DNA of 64,000 nt from Salipiger mangrovisoli (lineage in GTDB: Bacteria > Pseudomonadota > Alphaproteobacteria > Rhodobacterales > Rhodobacteraceae): the NCBI RefSeq assembly GCF_015223355.1, contig NZ_JADFFK010000002.1, forward strand, positions 124,001-188,000, written 5' to 3'. Positions within the stretch are counted from its first letter, which is position 1, and every line of letters starts with the position of its first letter. Below the pieces are notes generated by a model, which made no database searches, was not told the DNA's origin, and was given only the letters and a program-made list of their open reading frames with translations. The translations under genes were made by a program, and so were the position numbers. Positions 60,492-64,000 of this stretch are shown here, piece after piece.

Positions 60492-63299
60492 ATGGCTCAG
60501 ACGGAACGGCAGCGCGATACCCCTGACACCCAGGTGCAGATCTCGGACGAGATCCGCAAGACGACCTGCTACATGTGCGCCTGCCGCTGCGGCATCGATG
60601 TCCACCTGAAGAACGGCACGCCGGTCTATATCGAAGGCAGCCGCGACCACCCGGTGAACCGGGGCGTGCTCTGCGCCAAGGGCGCGGCGGGGCTGAAGCA
60701 GGTGACCTCTCCGGCCCGGCTGCGCGCCCCGCTGCGCCGCACCGGACCGCGCGGCTCGGGCGCGTTCGAGGAAATCAGCTGGGAGGAGGCGCTGGAGACC
60801 GCCGTCAGCTGGCTGGCGCCCCTGCGCGAGAGCGCTCCCGAAAAACTCGCCTTCTTCACCGGTCGCGACCAGTCGCAAAGTCTCACCGGCTGGTGGGCGC
60901 AGCAGTTCGGCACCCCCAATTACGCGGCGCATGGCGGGTTCTGCTCGGTCAACATGGCGGCGGCGGGGATCTACACCCTCGGCGGCAGCTTCTGGGAGTT
61001 CGGCACCCCCGACTGGGAGCACGCAGAGCTGCTGCTGCTCTTCGGCGTGGCCGAGGATCACGACAGCAATCCGCTCAAGCGAGGGCTCGCACGGCTCAAG
61101 GCGCGCGGTGCCAGGGTGGTCAGCATCAATCCGGTGCGCAGCGGCTACAGCGCGATCGCCGACGACTGGCTCGGCATCACCCCCGGCAGCGACGGTCTGC
61201 TGGTGCTCTCGCTGGTGCACGAACTCCTGCGCGCCGGGCGGATCGACCTCGACTTCCTCGCGCGGTTCACCAATGCCCCGGTGCTGATCGACTGCGATCC
61301 GAAGTCGCCGGACTACGGTCTGTTCCTGCGCGACGAGGCGGGTGCGCCGCTGGTCATCGACGCGCGCAACGGGCGCCCCGCGCCCTGGGATGGCGAGGGG
61401 GTGGAGCCGAAGCTCACCGGTCACCTGCGCCGCGCCGGGATCAGCCATCGCACGGTGATGGAGATGATCGCCGCGCAATACATGGACCGGGCCTATGCCC
61501 CCGAGGCGGTGGCAGGCCGCGTCGGCCTGCCGCCCGAGCGCATCCGCTGGCTCGCCGCCGAGATCGCCCGCGCCGCCTTCGACCGCACGCCCGAGCTGAA
61601 CCGCCCCTGGACCGATTTCCGCGGCCGCGAGCATCGCACCATGCCCGGCCGCCCGGTGGCGGTGCACGCCATGCGCGGCGTCTCGGCCCATTCCAACGGT
61701 TTCCAGACCTGCCGTGCCATCCACCTGCTGCAGGCGCTGCTCGGGGCCATCGACACCCCCGGCAGCTTCCGCTTCAAGCCGCCCTATCCCAAGCCGCCCG
61801 AGGCGCATTGCCGCCCGCACGCCCGCGCCGTTCCGGGACAGCCGCTGCCGGGCCCGCCGCTCGGCTATCCGCTCGGGCCCGAGGATCTGGCGGTGGACGA
61901 AAACGGCGCGCCGCTGCGGATCGACAAGGCCTTCAGCTGGGAGGCGCCGCTGGCGGTGCACGGGATGATGCACATGGTCATCGCCAACTCGGCGGCCGGA
62001 GACCCCTACCCGATCGACACGCTGTTTCTCTACATGTCGAACATGGCGTGGAACTCGGCGATGAACACCGCCGGCACGATGGAGATGCTGACCGCGCAGG
62101 ACGAGGAGGGCGGCTACCTGATCCCGCGGATCATCTACTCCGACGCCTATGCCTCCGAGATGGTGGCCTATGCGGATCTCATCCTGCCCGACACCACCTA
62201 CCTCGAGCGCCACGATTGCATCTCGCTTCTCGACCGGCCGATCTCCGAGCCCGATGCCGCCGCCGATGCGATCCGCTGGCCGGTGGTGGCGCCGGACCGC
62301 GACGTGCGCCCCTTCCAGTCGGTGCTTCTGGACCTCGGCGCGCGGCTCGGCCTGCCGGGGATGTCCGAGAACGGCCAGCCGGTCTACCGCGACTACGCCG
62401 ATTACCTCACCAACCACGAGCGCCGGCCCGGCATCGGCCCGCTCGCCGGCTTCCGCATGGGGCCGCACGGGTTGCAGGACGGGCGCGGCACGCCGAACGA
62501 GGCGCAGCTGGACAGCTACATCGGCGCGGGCGGCACGCATGCCATCCCGGTGCCGCCGGAGGCCGCCTACTACAAACCCTGGAACCGGGCCTACCAGGAC
62601 TGGGCGGTGGACAGCGGCCTGCTCGACGCCCCGGCACCTGCGCTGGTGCAGCTCTGGTCCGAGCCTTTGCGCCGCTTTCAGCGCGCCGCCGAAGGCCAGG
62701 GCTCCCCCCAGCCGCCCGAGCATCTGCGCGCCCGGCTCGCCGCGGTCATGACGCCGCTTCCGGTCTGGTATCCGCCGCTGGCCGAGATGCCCGGCGCGGC
62801 GCAGGACTTCCCGCTGCATGCGCTCACCCAGCGCCCGATGGCGATGTACCACAGCTGGGGCAGCCAGAACGCCTGGCTGCGGCAGCTCCAGGGCGCGAGC
62901 CCGCTCTACGTCTCCGGCGACAGGTGGCGCGCGCTTGGCCTCTCCGAAGGCGATTGGGTCCGGGTCACCTCGGCGCATGGCGAGATCACCGTGCCCGCCG
63001 CGCGGATGGAGGCGCAGAACCCCGATGTCGTCTGGACCTGGAACGCCATCGGCAAGCGCAAGGGCGCCTGGGGGCTCTCCCCCGCCGCGCCGGAGGCGAC
63101 CGAGGGCTTCCTGCTCAACCACCTGATCCCCGAGCTGCTGCCGCCGCGCGGCGACGGGCAGCGCTGGTCCAACTCCGACCCGATCACCGGGCAGGCCGCC
63201 TGGTTCGACCTGCGCGTGCGCCTCGAGAAATGCGCCCCGCCCAGCGAAGCCCAACCGGTTTTCCCGCCGCTCCGCTCTCCCGTCCCGCGCCCCGCCTAG
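60492..63299 (+). CDS. soeA: Molybdopterin oxidoreductase, sulfite dehydrogenase subunit SoeA-like
   Basis: A 935-residue Mo-bisMGD enzyme of the DMSO-reductase family. The N-terminal 4Fe-4S cluster site is Cys26, Cys29, Cys33 and Cys61 (TTCYMCACRCG...LCAKG). FCSVNMAAAG around Cys151 may supply the Mo ligand. Long conserved blocks FGVAEDHDSNPLKRGL, VHAMRGVSAHSNGFQTCRA and DTTYLERHD follow, and the C-terminal molydop_binding domain has SWGSQNAWLRQLQG. No Tat signal is seen, as in cytoplasmic SoeA. The next gene is an iron-sulfur subunit. SoeABC oxidises sulfite to sulfate with quinone reduction. Tetrathionate/polysulfide reductase relatives are the alternative. Confidence 0.8.
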   Translation: MAQTERQRDTPDTQVQISDEIRKTTCYMCACRCGIDVHLKNGTPVYIEGSRDHPVNRGVLCAKGAAGLKQVTSPARLRAPLRRTGPRGSGAFEEISWEEALETAVSWLAPLRESAPEKLAFFTGRDQSQSLTGWWAQQFGTPNYAAHGGFCSVNMAAAGIYTLGGSFWEFGTPDWEHAELLLLFGVAEDHDSNPLKRGLARLKARGARVVSINPVRSGYSAIADDWLGITPGSDGLLVLSLVHELLRAGRIDLDFLARFTNAPVLIDCDPKSPDYGLFLRDEAGAPLVIDARNGRPAPWDGEGVEPKLTGHLRRAGISHRTVMEMIAAQYMDRAYAPEAVAGRVGLPPERIRWLAAEIARAAFDRTPELNRPWTDFRGREHRTMPGRPVAVHAMRGVSAHSNGFQTCRAIHLLQALLGAIDTPGSFRFKPPYPKPPEAHCRPHARAVPGQPLPGPPLGYPLGPEDLAVDENGAPLRIDKAFSWEAPLAVHGMMHMVIANSAAGDPYPIDTLFLYMSNMAWNSAMNTAGTMEMLTAQDEEGGYLIPRIIYSDAYASEMVAYADLILPDTTYLERHDCISLLDRPISEPDAAADAIRWPVVAPDRDVRPFQSVLLDLGARLGLPGMSENGQPVYRDYADYLTNHERRPGIGPLAGFRMGPHGLQDGRGTPNEAQLDSYIGAGGTHAIPVPPEAAYYKPWNRAYQDWAVDSGLLDAPAPALVQLWSEPLRRFQRAAEGQGSPQPPEHLRARLAAVMTPLPVWYPPLAEMPGAAQDFPLHALTQRPMAMYHSWGSQNAWLRQLQGASPLYVSGDRWRALGLSEGDWVRVTSAHGEITVPAARMEAQNPDVVWTWNAIGKRKGAWGLSPAAPEATEGFLLNHLIPELLPPRGDGQRWSNSDPITGQAAWFDLRVRLEKCAPPSEAQPVFPPLRSPVPRPA

Positions 63300-63300
63300 A

Positions 63301-63347
63301 CGCTTCTTCTAGGTCCAAGTATCCCGGGGTCCGGGGCAGCGCCCCGG
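63301..63347 (-). repeat. Dispersed intergenic repeat, copy 2 (inverted)
   Basis: The reverse complement reads CCCCGGGATACTTGGACC followed by TAGAAGAAGCG, nearly identical to the copy at 8667-8697. It is preceded by a perfect 7-base hairpin, CCGGGGC/GCCCCGG (63331-63347). It lies between soeA and soeB. Confidence 0.75.
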
Positions 63348-63381
63348 TCCCTCGCTCGCCAAGGAACCGAAACGCGACGCC

Positions 63382-64000
63382 ATGACCGACCACCCCAGCC
63401 ATACGCACCGCCAGCTCGGCCTTGTCATCGACCTCGACACCTGCGTCGGGTGCCAGGCCTGCGTGGTGTCCTGCAAGGCCTGGAACAGCCAGAGCCAGCC
63501 GAGTCCGCTGTCGGACCAGGACCCCTATGGCGCCGATCCCTCCGGCAGCTTCCTCAACCGCGTGCATGGCTTCGAGGTCGCGCCCGAGGCCGGCCCGGCG
63601 CAGCTGGTGCATTTCCCCAAGTCCTGCCTGCATTGTGCCGAGGCACCCTGCGTCATCGTCTGCCCCACCGGCGCGAGCTACAAGCGGGTCGAGGACGGCA
63701 TCGTGCTGGTGAACGAGGCCGATTGCATCGGCTGCGGCCTCTGCGCCTGGGCCTGCCCCTACGGCGCGCGCGAAATGGACATGGCCGAGGGCGTGATGAA
63801 GAAATGCACCCTCTGCGTCGACCGCATCTACAACGAGCGCCTGCCCGAGGCGGACCGCGAACCCGCCTGCGTGCGCAGTTGCCCCGCCGGCGCACGGCAC
63901 TTCGGCGACCTCTCCGACCCCGAGAGCGCCGTCAGCCTGCTGGTCGAAGCACGCGGCGGCATGGACCTCATGCCCGAGCAGGGCACGCGCCCGGCCAACA
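63382..64000 (+). CDS. soeB: 4Fe-4S iron-sulfur subunit, SoeB-like, truncated by window end
   Basis: 206 residues visible, then the window ends. The N terminus GLVIDLDTCVGCQACVVSCK is a ferredoxin motif. Four cysteine clusters are seen: CVGCQACVVSC, CLHCAEAPCVIVCPTGA, CIGCGLCAWACPYGA and KKCTLCVDR...CVRSCPAGA. This is the DmsB/SoeB electron-transfer subunit pattern. It would pass electrons from the Mo subunit to a membrane subunit (SoeC), presumably just outside. Start ATG 63382; SD AAGGA is rather far upstream (13 bases). Confidence 0.82.
   Translation, partial: MTDHPSHTHRQLGLVIDLDTCVGCQACVVSCKAWNSQSQPSPLSDQDPYGADPSGSFLNRVHGFEVAPEAGPAQLVHFPKSCLHCAEAPCVIVCPTGASYKRVEDGIVLVNEADCIGCGLCAWACPYGAREMDMAEGVMKKCTLCVDRIYNERLPEADREPACVRSCPAGARHFGDLSDPESAVSLLVEARGGMDLMPEQGTRPAN

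Noticed and set aside
60575..63385. A 936-codon plus-strand frame
   Set aside because: Frame-shifted shadow of soeA; Arg/Ala-rich and lacking cofactor motifs.

Overview
The window looks like chromosome from a high-GC alphaproteobacterium of the Rhodobacteraceae (roseobacter group). Pointers are the tsaD-gpsA-yciI-EVE gene order, a hemD / mitofilin-like / hemY order, a Hint-domain protein of the roseobacter type, a serine-rich set of overlapping ATGA/GTGA gene junctions, and an intergenic motif (CCCCGGGATATTTGG plus GC hairpins) that I associate with this family. The genus cannot be fixed from the sequence alone. No insertion sequence, prophage, integrase or CRISPR array is visible.

Layout. 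1-4.4 kb: a truncated universal stress protein, DUF2853, DUF1761, and the leftward operon tsaD-gpsA-yciI-EVE. 4.5-8.4 kb: rightward hemD, a Mic60/mitofilin-like membrane protein and hemY, then tRNA-Thr(CGU) with its terminator. 8.8-9.9 kb: lrgAB-type membrane pair. 10-12.5 kb: leftward Kdo operon kdsD-kdsB-kdsA. 12.9-18.8 kb: a Hint-domain protein, zinT with a Zur-box-like operator, a GNAT enzyme, an SH3 protein, a 2-hydroxyacid dehydrogenase, rfbD and an orphan gene. 18.9-20.7 kb: leuA preceded by a newly noted leucine-rich leader peptide that seems to form an attenuator.

20.8-60.3 kb is one large surface-polysaccharide region. It holds a secreted SGNH + glycosidase-like + RTX protein, eight glycosyltransferases, a flippase, a Wzy-like polymerase, a Wzz-like chain-length protein, a CpsD/CapB-type tyrosine kinase, two Gfo/Idh oxidoreductases (one fused to an epimerase-like SDR), two acyl/acetyl transferases, a GMC oxidoreductase and an SDR. 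Embedded in it (27.6-40.5 kb) is a compact hybrid polyketide/nonribosomal-peptide cluster: a 2147-residue PKS with the domain order KS-AT-KR-DH-ACP-TE, a GT2, a 1572-residue NRPS (formyltransferase, degenerate condensation-like segment, adenylation domain split by a luciferase-like monooxygenase, carrier protein), and a dedicated phosphopantetheinyl transferase. This is the most interesting candidate system: the domains suggest a small formylated, oxidised aminoacyl starter on the NRPS that is extended once by the PKS and released by its thioesterase, possibly then glycosylated or attached to the polysaccharide.

60.5-64 kb: the large and iron-sulfur subunits of a molybdenum enzyme, most likely the SoeABC sulfite dehydrogenase of sulfur-oxidising roseobacters; the second gene runs off the window.
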